A DNA stretch of 32,714 nt. It comes from Botryllus schlosseri (Eukaryota; Chordata; Ascidiacea; Stolidobranchia; Styelidae). Shown here one piece after another: positions 1 through 11,333 of this stretch (its first letter is position 1; the number at the start of each line of letters is the position of its first letter). The position numbers were made by a program, and so were the translations under genes. The stretch is from assembly GCA_000444245.1 (NCBI GenBank), contig ATSW01063924.1, forward strand, positions 1-32,714. The letters run 5' to 3'. The notes beneath the pieces were generated by a model. The model did no database searches, was not told where the DNA came from, and saw nothing but the letters and a program-made list of their open reading frames with translations.

Positions 1-1655
1 GGGGCGGGCAACTTCTCCAGTCGGCGGGTCAGATATAGGAAAATTAAATACTGACGGGCCGGATTGCTGAATCGATACATTATTCGCCCATTTATCCACA
101 TATACAAGGAATAAATCGTATTTAATGAATGTATTTTAACGACAGCACTGTAACTTCCAAGCCATTTCTCGCCAATAATGATGAAATCAACGTGGATTTG
201 AGAACAGCATTATCATACATGAACCACCATGTCTGCTTCTCTCTGATCAATCAACACACGGTGCAATCCCTAATTAAAATTTCAAAGCGTTCGAGAAGCC
301 CGGTACCCCAAATTTACCAAGATATCAATTCATTAGGATTTAGTACAGGGGTGGCCAACGTGTATGCCATTCACGGCCGCATTTCGACGATGTAGCCTAC
401 GGACGCATTCCAGGGCATAGTCGTAATGAATTATCTGGACTCCAAATACCTATGTAAAAGTGTCTATGACCTTTTCCGGTGAATACCGGACTTATCTATT
501 TAAGCACATAGGCTTGCTATACGCACCGACTTTGCGAGTGGTCACTGGTCACTGGTCATGTTGTGGGGTCGCACATAATCGCGCGAAGCGCGAAAATATT
601 TTCAGATTCACCGATGAATTTCGTCCTAAATAATAGTATTTTTAATGTTATTTCTCATCCCACGTGATCAGATTCACCTGTAGATTTGATGGAGGGTGTG
701 TTTTTCGAAAATTTAGAACAAGTTATAAATGACGATGCATCTTCGGGTGGGCCAATTATAATTAGTCACTTTGTTGCATGCTGTTATTTCTTGACTTACC
801 ATCAAGATTGTACGTATAGTGAGGAGTACAGGACTCCGAGTTGGTATTTCTATATGAGACGAATCATTTTCCTCTGTTGTTCACGCCTGTACTGTGGGGC
901 TATGATTACAAAGGGCGCCATCTATATTAAAATCGACAAACGAAGTCACATTGAATCGCACACAGCGCGAAGAAAAGTTCAAGATTAATTAGGATCTCTC
1001 AAAAAATCGAGACTCAATTTGTAATTTTAAATTGCATGTCGACGGCCGCCAAAACATACTAATTGAATTACTTATCCACGACCGCACAAATTTCCTTCTA
1101 TGGCGCAGGTTGGCCACCCCTATTTAGCAGGTGACGAGATAGAGCCTGGTTGCTCAACTGTGTGGCCTCTTTTATCTCGATATTAAATTCATGCCGCCCG
1201 CAGCCTCTACGAAATTTGAAAGTGGCCCGCGACCCGTTTCGAGCTGGCGACCTCTGGTTTAAGTGATGTCTTACAAAAGCCTAGAAGTGAGCCGTGCTAC
1301 AATTCGACGGTTACGGAATCAAAAATAAGAAATATCGGCCTAGTGTAAATGACCATTGTAGTCGACAAGCACCATGATTACCACAAATGACATTAGGGTT
1401 GAGTACATCGTAAATGCCGATATTGCAAGTCTGTCGCTTCGACTAACTTACGAGTAAGCACCACCCTCGCTCGCTGCGCATACATGTGTATAATAACATA
1501 CAGTCACTAAAATCTGAGGTTTACGCAAAGTGGGGAATCTCGGAAGACTGGGCCGCGGGCTACATTATCATGTAAGACGCAAAACTGTCCGCGGGCCGGA
1601 CAAAATCCCTTTGTGGGGCGGATCCGGCCCGCGGGCCGTATGTTGCCCGCCCCTG
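1..1655. mobile_element. Non-autonomous hAT-like DNA transposon, left tip cut by the window start
   Basis: The right end (about 1560-1655) read in reverse begins CAGGGGCGGGCAAC, followed by GC-rich words of the type GGCCCGCGGGCC. The window opens with GGGGCGGGCAAC, which is the same terminus lacking its first two bases. This is the common hAT-type end. No transposase is readable. A second hAT-like element (346-1121) sits inside. The target-site duplication cannot be tested because the left flank is outside the window, so calling 1-1655 one element is inference from the matching ends. Confidence 0.6.
346..1121. mobile_element. Nested non-autonomous hAT-like element, 776 bp
   Basis: The left end CAGGGGTGGCCAAC and the right end GTTGGCCACCCCT form an inverted pair. 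The flanking octamers are ATTTAGTA (338-345) and ATTTAGCA (1122-1129), a 7 of 8 match and the 8 bp duplication size typical of hAT. The interior has no transposase. Its middle part (about 545-930) is related to 3300-3690, so the family has at least one more partial copy here. The single-base ambiguity at the right tip suggests moderate age. Confidence 0.65.
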
Positions 1656-2539
1656 TTATAGGCGATAAGAGCCGACGTTGTGAATAAACAAACAAACCGT
1701 GGTATAAATCGAGTACAACATTTTAATGAAAATTATGCACGCACGCAAGAACGTAGGATAAGGTATCCTCGTAGCGTAGGATTTATGGCCGAGATGTGAT
1801 TCTGAGTTATTAGGTTCTGCTTTCGTCTACCCGCCGTTTCCGCCCATTTGGTGTGAATACACAATCTTTTTGCTAAGACTTTGGTGTTTGCTTCCACAGA
1901 AATCGGATATGCGAACTGGACAAGCTTGACAATTGGGAACGTTCATGTCTCGCTAAATTTCGGTGATACATCACGGGTTCATCACCGAATCCGGACAGTG
2001 CCATTTTCAATTTTAACTTCTGTTTTTATCGTTACCATGAACGGAGATATTCGACTCATAAACTTTGGAAAACATGTCCGTCAAATATAGGAATATATTT
2101 TCTCGCAATCAGAGCGGCATGTCCGAGGCCATGGTTGCAGCACTGTGAAAATCCACGATCATAAGAAACCGAGAGTAAAAACAAAGCCATTGCATCTCGC
2201 AGTGAAGCAATGACTGCCCAAATAGCCTACTTCGTGTAGTTCTCACAGCGCACAGCGAACCATGCAAACTTTGCAGAAATTCTGCCGAATGCTGTCCAGT
2301 GTCCTTTGATGGGCAGGATCATCACTAATTTCCAGTAACAATGGACTTTTCCGGTACAGCTGATTGAATGGAGTAGACCGACGACCCTAAATTGCCTTGA
2401 CTAAAACGATTTTGCATGTTTGCTACGTATTAGGCTCCTTTACTCATCAATCGTGTCAACACAACGCAACAGATGCCTTCTAAACCTATACACCGCCCCC
2501 ACTCACTCTCACCGCCCAATTGCATAGCCACCCACCCCA
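1656..2539. other. Stretch without a recognised gene
   Basis: I see no convincing coding frame, RNA gene or paired transposon ends here. The open frame at 1881-2090 is short and has no recognisable motif. Confidence 0.5.
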
Positions 2540-2621
2540 ATAGACAATTTCATCGCCAGCACCCTCTTCACGTTCGTGAACGCCCCAAGGGGACGCTGGC
2601 GCCCACTTTGGGAAGCACTTG
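2540..2621. mobile_element. Single right end of a hAT-like element
   Basis: Read in reverse from 2621, the sequence is CAAGTGCTTCCCAAAGTGGG followed by a GCGCC-type word and a run ending in CCCCTTGGGG. This closely resembles the widespread hAT terminus that starts CAGTGnTTCCCAAA. I found no matching left end nearby, so it is treated as a fragment. Confidence 0.5.
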
Positions 2622-2669
2622 TGTACACTATTATATCACTTCACTGAAATGAAAGGTTGAAATTAGCAA

Positions 2670-2768
2670 GATGACGTCATAGGTTCACGTTCGCGTTAAC
2701 ATAGAACCTTTCAAAACGGTTCGCGTTAACACGAACCCGAAGCTTTCATGTGATTCGAAGTATCCCTA
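2670..2768. repeat. Right-end fragment of the GTTCGCGTT hAT family
   Basis: The words GACGTCATAGGTT, CGTTCGCGT, AGAACCTTTC, AAACGGTTC and ACACGAACC occur here in the same order as at 8218-8286, the right end of the complete element 6965-8314. The fragment ends in TATCCCTA, matching the ATCCCTA terminus there. No left end is present. Confidence 0.7.
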
Positions 2769-3289
2769 TTTGTGACCATAACACTATTGGGAACTACTGA
2801 GGTATGGAATGTGATGCCGTTTCTCTCCTAGAATTCGCTGAACAACAACGAACCAACAAATTTCACTGTGGAGTTAACAGGTTAATCTCACTTCGAACGG
2901 CGCGAGATTTTGCGCAAAGAATATCTCATCTATAGCACGTTTCGAAATATCGGAGGTTTGTCTTGGCTTCTCCTCCACTGCTTCGTCGTTCTTGTGGCTT
3001 CGATAAAAAAAAGATCCGGTAGGATCCGATCCGATTCGATGAAGGACGTATGTGAGAACGATGATTAAGATAAAATAGATAATAGATGATAAAGCCGACT
3101 GATGAAGACCGATCACAGTCAGGCATTAATACTCGTAATCAGGACGCAAACATCACTTCGTCAGCCCCCACCCGCCACAAAAACGTTGGTCTTGGGCCCC
3201 CATAGGGTGATAAACCAAACGTCCCAGATCCCCCATCACGCTATACATTTCCCCGCTACTCACCAGCGAGATTTCTTGTACTATATGTT
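2769..3289. other. Stretch without a recognised gene
   Basis: Overlapping short frames on both strands (2874-3126 minus, 3102-3314 plus) contradict one another, and none carries a recognisable domain. I see nothing else supportable. Confidence 0.4.
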
Positions 3290-3690
3290 TAGGGAGTCAG
3301 CCTATAACGGCTAAACGCGCTAAGCGCGAAAACTTTCTACGAGTCATGATTGAATCGGTCAATATGATCGGAAATAGCATATATATTACAATCAATTTTT
3401 ATCCTATCTCTGCTCACGTAATCAGATTTACCGATAGAGCTGAGTGAGGTGTCTTGGAAAATGTAGGGCCCGTTGATAATCAAATATATTGGTATACTCA
3501 CTTCCTTACATGATGTTATTTCGTGGCCCCCTGTCTGCTATGTCAAAAGTTATTGAAATCGCCCAAACGTACGCAGAACTAAAAGACGCACACGATTTTA
3601 AATTGGTATTTCTTCACTGGAAATAATTTTTCTCTGATGGATGGCCTTTGTCTTGTGGGGACAGGAACATTCGGCGCCAGCTATTTAGGC
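3290..3690 (+). repeat. Partial second copy of the 346-1121 element family
   Basis: The order GCGCTAAGCGCGAAAA, then TCACGTAATCAGATT, then a GAGGTGT word, then ATGTTATTTC, then TTGGTATTTCT, then GGCGCC parallels 570-930, where the matching words are GCGCGAAGCGCGAAAA, CCACGTGATCAGATT, GAGGGTGTG, CTGTTATTTC, TTGGTATTTCT and GGGCGCC. A weak left tip resembling TAGGGAGTC lies at about 3291. No clear right end was found. Confidence 0.55.
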
Positions 3691-4440
3691 GCCTATGGAC
3701 AATTAAACATATATGAATATGTATCGAGTTTTCGGTCAGCATAAGGGCAGTCCTTTTCGGCCAAAGTTTTCTTGCTGCCGATTGCCTGGCACACTTCTCG
3801 GAGCAACACGTAACATGGCTAAAACTTCATATTTCTTGATCGATCGTGGCGCAGTAATGGCCGACTTTGAATTGCCTAATAAATCATGCGTATTTCCTCT
3901 TAGGGAAAGGATACCCAATAATCAAGACACTTGGCCAAAATAAATTGCGCGCGGCGCTTAAATGTTTGATAAGTTGCATAGATTTTCAAAAAATACTCCA
4001 TAATTTATGTCAATTCACGAAATAATTTTTGGACCCCTTCGAGCTTGCCCGCCAATGGGGGGTTTCGGGTGCGGCAGTTACGGTCCTGCTGGTAATAACA
4101 ATATAGGCCGAGGTGAATCTTGACAGACCATACTTATGGTAGTTTAGATATACTATCTGTTGATTATATTTCATTGTGTCTTGTGTATGTGTATCGCATT
4201 GTACATTGTACGTCTCGACTAGATGAAAATAATAGCCACCAATTGTATTGTATTATATAGTATGTTGTATGTACTAGGTGACGAACTGCTCACTGATAGG
4301 ATATGTGGAATTGGCGATGTCATGATGCGTAGGGTTAGTTGCACTTGAAAAGTTAGGTGGCGGTATGGTGGCGGCTTTGTCAGGCTGATTCACACTCAAA
4401 ATGATTGTGCTGCAACGGCGTAGCAAATTCTTCGGGATAA

Positions 4441-4516
4441 TGTCGGAGAAGGTTCGAAGTGTATTTTGGCTCAAATTTGTATCGCTAGGTTATGTGGGGA
4501 GGTGCTGATTGTTGTA
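4441..4516 (+). repeat. Direct repeat, copy 1 (pairs with 5401-5466)
   Basis: The core TATCGCTAGGTTATGTGGGG plus AGGTGCTGATTG matches 5430-5462 with three differences, and weaker similarity extends about 30 bases upstream (GGTTCGA, CTCAAAT). The spacing between copies is about 950 bp. It could be an internal repeat of an unidentified element or a segmental duplication. Confidence 0.7.
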
Positions 4517-5400
4517 AGAATCTATTGATGACCCACAAGGCTTGCGGTATTGTGAGTTGCGCAGGTTTGACGTTGATAAGTCCAGAGGTGATCGAAGTAC
4601 AGACAGTGATGCTACCCACGTAGAAGCAGAAACAACGCTGTGGACCTCTCACTATTCCAACTAGGAGCAGCAATTTCCAAAAGTAGAAATATATAGCAGT
4701 GAAAACTATCTATGAAAACAAGCTGATATGCAGCAAGTTCCTGGTTATAAAATTTATATCTATGAATTATGGGCGATGAACTATATATCTGAGCTAATTT
4801 TAATCGTAGCGTAGCCACACATCTAATATACTTCGAAGCATATTTCACTTGGAAAACAATGTAGGCCTATATTTATCAGATGAATACGTCTTACTAGGTA
4901 GGATTCGATAAGTTTTGAGAGTAAGTAATACGATTGAATAAGCAGATGGGCCGTGTTGAATACTTCTGTAGCCTACGTATCAAGCTTCTATGTTGCCGTG
5001 ATTTTAGAAGCACCAAAGCCGGTAACACTAGGTAGTAATTCAATCAATGAAACTGTTGCAAGGTCAATCAAGTTCAAAAGATCATTCATTAATGAACCGA
5101 TATCGATTCTACCAAGATCATAATTAACTCCTAATGAGTAGCAAAGCTGACGGTGACAGTGTTCCGTCATTGTTGTCAATAAATTGGATTCATCGGCCTC
5201 GGGAATTAAGCTCTCGTATTTTGCAACGCCCAAATAAATACTGCGGCAAGCTAGAAGAAAGATTTAATCCGTGTATGCCTTGAGATTTGAAGGTTTCCCA
5301 CTGCCTTCGTAATTGCAAATGTGACAGAGACAGCAACCCGGAACAGATGAGATTGAGAATTTATGGATGACATCTGTTGAGAAGTTAGAACGCTGTAAAT

Positions 5401-5466
5401 AATATGGACCGGTTCGACCTGCTCAAATATTTATCGCTAGGCTATGTGGGTAGGTGCTGATTGCTG
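5401..5466 (+). repeat. Direct repeat, copy 2 (pairs with 4441-4516)
   Basis: The core TATCGCTAGGCTATGTGGGT plus AGGTGCTGATTG is a near copy of the segment about 950 bp upstream. In both copies a minus-strand frame stops at the same place in the repeat. Confidence 0.7.
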
Positions 5467-5690
5467 GTTATGATTATTATCACAATAGGTTATTTGCAGG
5501 ACTTCAATCGTGTTGTTGGTCGCGCATAGCAACGATTGGCTGGTTAGCAAGCTACTCTTTTTCATGTATATGTGCTCTTGGTAAAGTTCTAATTTTAAAT
5601 CTTCGTTTTGGGGTTGTGTAAGCCTGTCGAAATTTTTACGCGGCAGCAATATGAGACGTGGCTATCATAGATGTCCATATGCTACATAAG

Positions 5691-6946
5691 CAGGCCTGTT
5701 TATTTTTGGATATTGGATTTTATTTTTGGAGATTCTCCAAAAATAAGATTTGAAAACATCCAAAAATAAGATTTTTTTGGATGATGTTTTTCAGTGAAAT
5801 AAACAAGTCAGAGCGATGTAAACGACCAGAAAACTCATAAAAACACACAAAACAGCACCTATGTGAGGGAAGGGGTCACCGAAACGCTAAAACCACTTCC
5901 ACTCAATCCACTTCACGTTTCTGCTGACCTTGCCTGATGCCTGCCCGCCCCTCGGCCTTTGTACTCCTATAAGTTTCACAGTGCGACATGTAGAGAAGAC
6001 GGGAAGGCAGCTTGAGTGAGGCAAAGGGAACGGCGAAATCATATACAGCCACCTCTGTCACAATCACTTCGTCCACACGATGACGGGACTCATCTGCTGA
6101 TGCTTCAGACGGCAACACAACTTGATCCAGAGTAGATGGAAAGCGTGCGCCCCAAGTTTGTTGACGCTCGTTTATTGTCAATGAAGAGGGTGGCCTCTTG
6201 GTTGACTGAAAACCGTACTAAACTCATTGATGTTATGGACGAAAACAGTCCGGCGTGTGCAACTTCGCTGCTGTGGTCCATCTGATCGTTCTCGATCGCA
6301 TGGTCACGCTCGCACATAGCTGAGCACCACCGTCACAAAGCTTCATGGTCTTGACGTTCTGATCATGGAGTCGCATGAGCTCATGCGCCTGGTCGAACGC
6401 CTGTGTCCAGGTGAGGACTGGGACGAGGACCGCCACAAGGAAGGTCAGAGGGTGTTGGGGTGTTGGGCTGTCAAGTTCAATGAGGCACGCATGGGATGAG
6501 GTTTCAAGCGCATTACTGACGAGCGCTTTTCAGGAGCAAAGGCTTGGAAAATTGGAAAGTTTGAAGAGTTAGACATTCCTCCATTTTTGGACCCCTAACC
6601 TCGATGTTTCCCACAATTGCGACGTTCGAGGCCGAAATCTCGAAAATCAAGGGGGGGGGGGCGTCTCGCAGTGATTAATATTCTTTAGAAGGCATCCTCC
6701 AGGCCAAATACTAAATTTGTGAAGAATGTATTGGAAAGTTAGATCAAGATCACTGATGATATCTATGTGTTGGAGGACTAGAATACATGATAATAACATA
6801 GTTTTGGTGTTTTCAGTAGTAATAGGGCTCAAAACACCTTCAATTCTTATTTTTGGAGATCCTCCCAAAATAAATTTTGAAAACATCCAAAAATAAGCTA
6901 TTTTTGTTATTTTTGGAGAAATCCAAATCCAAAAATAACAGGCCTG
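5691..6946. mobile_element. Complete non-autonomous hAT element, 1256 bp (ATTTTTGGA family)
   Basis: The ends are CAGGCCTGTTTATTTTTGG and, at the right in reverse, CAGGCCTGTTATTTTTGG. Perfect 8 bp duplications TACATAAG flank the element (5683-5690 and 6947-6954), which is diagnostic in size for hAT. Words such as CCAAAAATAA and TTATTTTTGGA are repeated in both orientations just inside both ends (5700-5780 and 6845-6935), so each end can fold on itself. The interior (about 5880-6600) looks richer in G+C and carries unrelated minus-strand frames with no recognisable transposase. It may be captured DNA. Confidence 0.9.
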
Positions 6947-6964
6947 TACATAAGTGACTGGTAC

Positions 6965-8314
6965 TAGGTATGGTGTGAATGTGAAGTTCGTGTTCGCGTT
7001 CTGTGTGTGAACCTCTTGAATTTGGAGGTTCGCGTTCACAAACGAACCTTGGTTGGCTCTGCGCCGTGAACCTTTTCCACGTATTACAATTTTCGACGTC
7101 ATTATAACGTCTTTGGTTGAAATTCCTTGCATTTCAACTTCGGACCACTCTCCGCATGGCGCTGCTGGCAGCACGAAAAGAAATCTAGCACTACGAACAT
7201 GCCCCTTGCCTCTTCCAAATTTTTTTTGCTCTTAAGTTTGCTCGGAATATTCAGCTTTTGCTTTGTGAATCTGCGGCGACTCTCTGCTGTGAGCTCTGCC
7301 CGCAATCACAAAATAGCAAGAGCGAAACGCACTGGGCGTAGCAAGTCCGTGAATTGTGCTTAGCCAACCAATCTGTTATCTACACCAGCGAAATTAATAT
7401 AGAGAATGCATCGATGTCAAATGTAAAATATCGATCAGGCATGCGGTATCTCTATTGATTTGATATCGTTATGGTATCATAAAATCCAAATCCGCCCGAT
7501 CGGGGTGTTGGCTACTGTATAGCTCGTTTATGAGATAATATCGGGTGGAAGTAAGAAACCAGTGTTTCACTCTTAAGAACAAATCTGTCCCGTCTCGCCG
7601 AGTCTTCGTTGAAATTGTTGGCAAAGTGATTTTGTGGAATTAATATAGCATTTGATTGTTCCAGTTGATAGCATTAGGTGACATTTAAAAAGTCAGCATG
7701 TACTTCATTATTGTAGCATAATATGGCCTAAGTCGTTGCTATCATGTACAATGTACAGTACAAAGTACATTCATAGGGTTACCATAATTTGGAAATCTGA
7801 AACGAGGACATTTTTTCAAAATTTTCAGACTTTATGGTAAATTTTTCCCGATTTGATGGTTGGTTGACTTGAAAAAAAGGTTCGTTGTCCGACTCGACTC
7901 CAAAAATATACACTTTGTTAAATTTTTCGTTGAAAAAAAAATGTCAACTGCCCCGCTCAACTCCCGAAATGCCCGCCGGAACGTTACTTCAGTGATAATT
8001 TCCTAAATATCAGCCGAATTTTACCCTATATTTAACCAAAAGTTTCAAAAGAGAGGACAAATTCTAAAAAAAGACGACATTTGGGCGTCCTCCGAGAACA
8101 CTTAAAAAAAAGTCAACAAAGAGGACGAATCCTCTTAAAAGCGTGCGTATGGTAGCCCTATACATTATTGTATATTTTTACGAAAATGTTGGGTTGGAAT
8201 TAGAAATATGATGTCACGTGACGTCATAGGTTTCCGTTCGCGTGTACACAGAACCTTTCGAAACGGTTCACGTTCACACGAACCATAACCTTTCAAGGGT
8301 TCGCACCATCCCTA
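6965..8314. mobile_element. Complete non-autonomous hAT element, 1350 bp (GTTCGCGTT family)
   Basis: The left end TAGGTATGGTGTGAA pairs with the right end, which reads TAGGGATGGTGCGAA in reverse. Flanks ACTGGTAC (6957-6964) and GCTGGTAC (8315-8322) give a 7 of 8 target duplication. Both ends carry repeated words GTTCGCGTT, GTTCACA and GAACC in direct and inverted order. The element starts 18 bp after the preceding hAT element ends; their duplications are only 2 bp apart. A third hAT-like element (7774-8160) lies inside it. No transposase is readable. Confidence 0.85.
7774..8160. mobile_element. Short hAT-like element, 387 bp (GAGGAC family), nested
   Basis: The left end TAGGGTTACCATA pairs with the right end, which reads TAGGGCTACCATACG in reverse. 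The flanks are TACATTCA and TACATTAT (6 of 8). Inside the ends lie GAGGACATTTT and the self-complementary cluster GGGCGTCCTCCGAG followed by GAGGACGAATCCTC. The same family occurs at 12579-13116 and 23445-23782. It is too short to code for a transposase. Confidence 0.8.
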
Positions 8315-8393
8315 GCTGGTACTTAGGTGTTACTGTTACATAGGCGTATTGCAGCACTTGACGCTGACAGCAACATACAAAACTAGTCAAATA

Positions 8394-8450
8394 CACTGGT
8401 TCGCAAACGCCGGTCCGCGGACAGGTGCCGGACAGTGTCAAGTTTCGTGC
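8394..8450. mobile_element. Single left end of another hAT-like element
   Basis: CACTGGTTCGCAAACGCCGG followed by TCCGCGGACAGGTGCCGGAC is the familiar hAT-type terminus with an inner TCCGCGGA palindrome. No matching right end was seen, so the element is probably truncated. Confidence 0.5.
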
Positions 8451-9316
8451 CAGTCATAGGATAACGATAGCAGCTTCCACTATTTTAATGATGGCAACTG
8501 ACAGTGCGTTGATAGCCAATAATATAATCGATATGAATGCGTGGTTGGGTAAGACTTCCTGGTCGTGAATTCCATCACCAAACAATCGATGATGGCCGTG
8601 GCAGAGATTGTAATCAGAGAAGGATCTACGGAGCCAACTCTATGACTAATACAGACATATCGATTCAATCCATATACGACTTTGAGTGAAAATGGCAAAT
8701 TAAATATTATTGCATACGGCATTATTCGCAGGGGTCTTTCCAAGTATCTGTTCTGCGAGGTTCGTAGCGTACACAAATCATAACATGTTATAGAGAAGGA
8801 GATGTTATGAACGCCATAACGGCCGAAAGCAATGATTCGCTATATGATACGCCCCTTTAAGTCACAGGGTGATTTCAAAATATTTTATCAAGCCTTCGAA
8901 TCCCAATTGCAACACGCAACCAGATATGGAAGACCAATTGACGCACTTAGAAAGTCTGTCAATGTCAGGTGCACGCAGGAAATCCAGCAGCACTGATAAC
9001 ATGGTCGTGTACCCCTGAACTAAAGATTTGGCCACAATGCTTACCAATTGTTGTTTTGTCTCACATTTGCTTTACATTTGTACATATATTATAAATCATT
9101 GAAATCTGTTGAAACTAAGCCGATTCTCAGGGGGCGATCTAATGTGGGTTCAGGGGGTCAAAGGATGTCTACATAAGAACGTCAAAAATATCCAATATCA
9201 TCATCTTTTCATCCGAAGGAAGGCTGATAAAGTTGATAAAACAGAATGCGAATTGCTACGTTTTCACGCCGGCAACAACCATTAACGACCAACCATCTCA
9301 TTAGTGGATATTACTA
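8451..9316. other. Stretch without a recognised gene
   Basis: The small minus-strand frames at 8480-8776 and 8862-9047 have no domain, no good splice sites and no recognisable relative. I see nothing supportable. Confidence 0.4.
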
Positions 9317-9605
9317 CAGGGATGGGCAATACGAACGAATCAATAGTTCCAAATCGATTCAGCTCATTTCGATGATACATGTATATATACGAATCGAATC
9401 AAATCATGTATTTAAAATATAGTATCAGTCGATTCCAAGCGAATACAGTTACATGCCCTCTGTGGGTACTCATTCGATACATCCGTATTTTGAAGCTCTA
9501 CGGGTAGTTTATTTCAGATATTCCGGAAGTATTTGAAAGAAATATTGATTCGATTTTGGTGAGGATCGATTCGAATCGGCTCTGATTTCATTTTTGCCAT
9601 CCCTA
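9317..9605. mobile_element. MITE-sized hAT-like element, 289 bp (GATTCGAATC family)
   Basis: The left end CAGGGATGGGCAAT pairs with a right end reading TAGGGATGGCAAAAAT in reverse. The interior repeats self-complementary words, namely CGATTC, CGAATC and CGATTCGAATCG, near both ends. The flanking octamers match poorly, so the target duplication is lost or the copy is old. Confidence 0.65.
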
Positions 9606-11313
9606 TCTAAATCTCACGGACACCAAAAAGCTAGCTGAACTTAATGCACCCATCAATACACTCAATTTGCTGAAGACGGGTGAATTGTAATCGCATGTGA
9701 ACGCTTCAAACTTCAGCGCTTAGTTCCAGCGTCTCGTTTTTATGTCGAGTAGACTTTAGTCCAATTCGTTCTCATTTCTCGGATTCGAGCATAATAATTC
9801 GGCGAAACGTCTAGGAGACCTAAATACATCGCCCTTCTCCTAATCCTCTTTTATTACGAGGTCGCAATTAGTGTGCTTAGAGCGTGCTCTTCGCGATGCA
9901 TAGGTCGTAAATCCACTGCAATTACCACACTCGGCGTAAACCGATAATCTAATGACGATTCAGATGCTGTTGTGTTGCGACTCACTGACGGCTGCTGGAA
10001 TCGGCGAAATGCGCCGTGCGTGTCGAATAGAAACAGACCTCACATGAGAGCAGGATAGTGCCGAGGGCGGTGGTGATTAGATGTGATTAGATGTGATATT
10101 GTAGCAACGGAGTCCGCCGTATTCGTATGGTTGCAGATGACATGCAAAATGCAGAAGTTTCGAGTAGCCTAATGCTACTTGTTATGACGATTTGCTGTAA
10201 ATGGGTGGTGCATTTCATAATTCATATGCAGACCACTCTCAATATCGTACATTGTAGAAAAAGGATTTGATTTTATGAATTCTGTATGCCACAGTCGCAA
10301 TGCATAGAGCACATTCATCCGACCTCTGTTGGTGCATATGACCATGAGTGGAACTGCGCAGAATTTACCAAATAGTTGAAGCGTGAAATTGCACACGGTG
10401 AAAGTTTTGTATGGATTTGACGAATGGATTGAAATGACATTTTAATTCTTCAATCCGATATATAATGCAATTTATCTCTCGTTCCTTTACTCAACGAGAC
10501 TACAGCCTTCACCAGAACAACAAATGCGCAGCTGAAAGACAAATTCCTCGTACACCGCACTTTTGAATCTCACTTGCTTACACTTTCGTTACCAAGAGTG
10601 TTATGGACGTAATCCATGCGAGGGTAATGTTGTATATCTGCTGTTTGGCCTACATATTACAAGACATAGCTGGAATATTGAATAGAGATGCGGTAAGGGC
10701 AGTCGAGGTCACGTATCGATTGCTGACTTGAAAATCCTCGGTCGATTGTGCAAGATTGTTATTACGAGATGTTCCCAAGCCGATTCTTACGGCGCGGGTA
10801 TGTAAATCCTCCGCAAATCCTTTGTTACAGGATTTTGTGTCATGGGCGCGTGCACGTCATTCCGAACAAAAACACGTGACATCGTCAGTTATACTTCTAA
10901 CACCTCCCTCGTCGATATTATTTGGCGGTAGTGCTCAATCTATGTTTGTGTTGAAAGTTTCCAGACATGATTGTATGCCAGCATGGACTATTCAAGAGCC
11001 CTATTTCAGTTTATATACTAAGCATATCAAAGTCGATTTGGGTCGCGAGTCGGACACGGACCTTTTGGGCGTTTGCGAGCCGGACCAGTCAAGTCATGCG
11101 AGAATTTTATCCTCAAATTAATACCTTTGTATGATCGGTAAGATGCTGCATTATTAAGCCTAATACACAGACATGTACAAACTATACTCATTTTTCGAAA
11201 CTCGCAATGCGAATAATCGAATTGCGAATGAGTGAAGAAGTATTGGAAATTGAATCGTGATTGCAAAAGGACGTGGTTTTGAGCTGGAAATGAAGAGGTT
11301 TGGTCTCCTAAAT
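9606..11313. other. Long stretch without a recognised gene
   Basis: It holds a decamer tandem repeat near 10073-10096 and an open frame at 10756-11121 (121 codons) with no recognisable domain. I found no paired transposon ends, tRNA-like box pair or splice-flanked exon that I would defend. Confidence 0.4.
10073..10096 (+). repeat. Short tandem repeat, about 2.5 copies of GTGATTAGAT
   Basis: GTGATTAGAT occurs twice in tandem, followed by GTGATA. Confidence 0.85.
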
Positions 11314-11333
11314 CCCGCCCCTAGCCACGGCAC
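11314..11333. mobile_element. Single right terminus resembling a DNA transposon
   Basis: Read in reverse, the sequence is CAGTGCCGTGGCTAGGGGCG, a tip shared by many animal DNA-transposon families. No opposite end was found. Confidence 0.35.

Larger units (their letters stand above)
4274..5649 (-). pseudogene. Coding-like minus-strand frames of unknown identity, possibly gene or element relics
   Basis: Four minus-strand frames (5649-5437, 5240-4988, about 4673-4485, 4474-4274) have protein-like composition but no recognisable domain. The frame ending at 4988 follows a plausible acceptor (pyrimidine-rich run, then GCCGCAG at 5247-5241) and runs about 83 codons to TAG. Two of the frames, ending at 5437 and 4485, finish with nearly the same residues, QQSAPTHIA and QQSAPPHIT, because they lie on a direct repeat (4441-4516 and 5401-5466). 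They could be exons of a partly duplicated gene, an old gene copy or chance. I do not assign a function. Confidence 0.25.

Noticed and set aside
4441-5466. Direct repeats as long terminal repeats of a retroelement
   Set aside because: The shared core is only about 33-60 bp, without TG...CA ends, primer site or reverse-transcriptase frames between.
6647-7174. 175-codon minus-strand frame
   Set aside because: It runs across the ends of two unrelated hAT elements, their target duplications and a poly-G tract, so it is a chance frame.
10756-11121. 121-codon plus-strand frame
   Set aside because: It has no domain, signal peptide or splice support; a frame of this length can occur by chance in a window this long.
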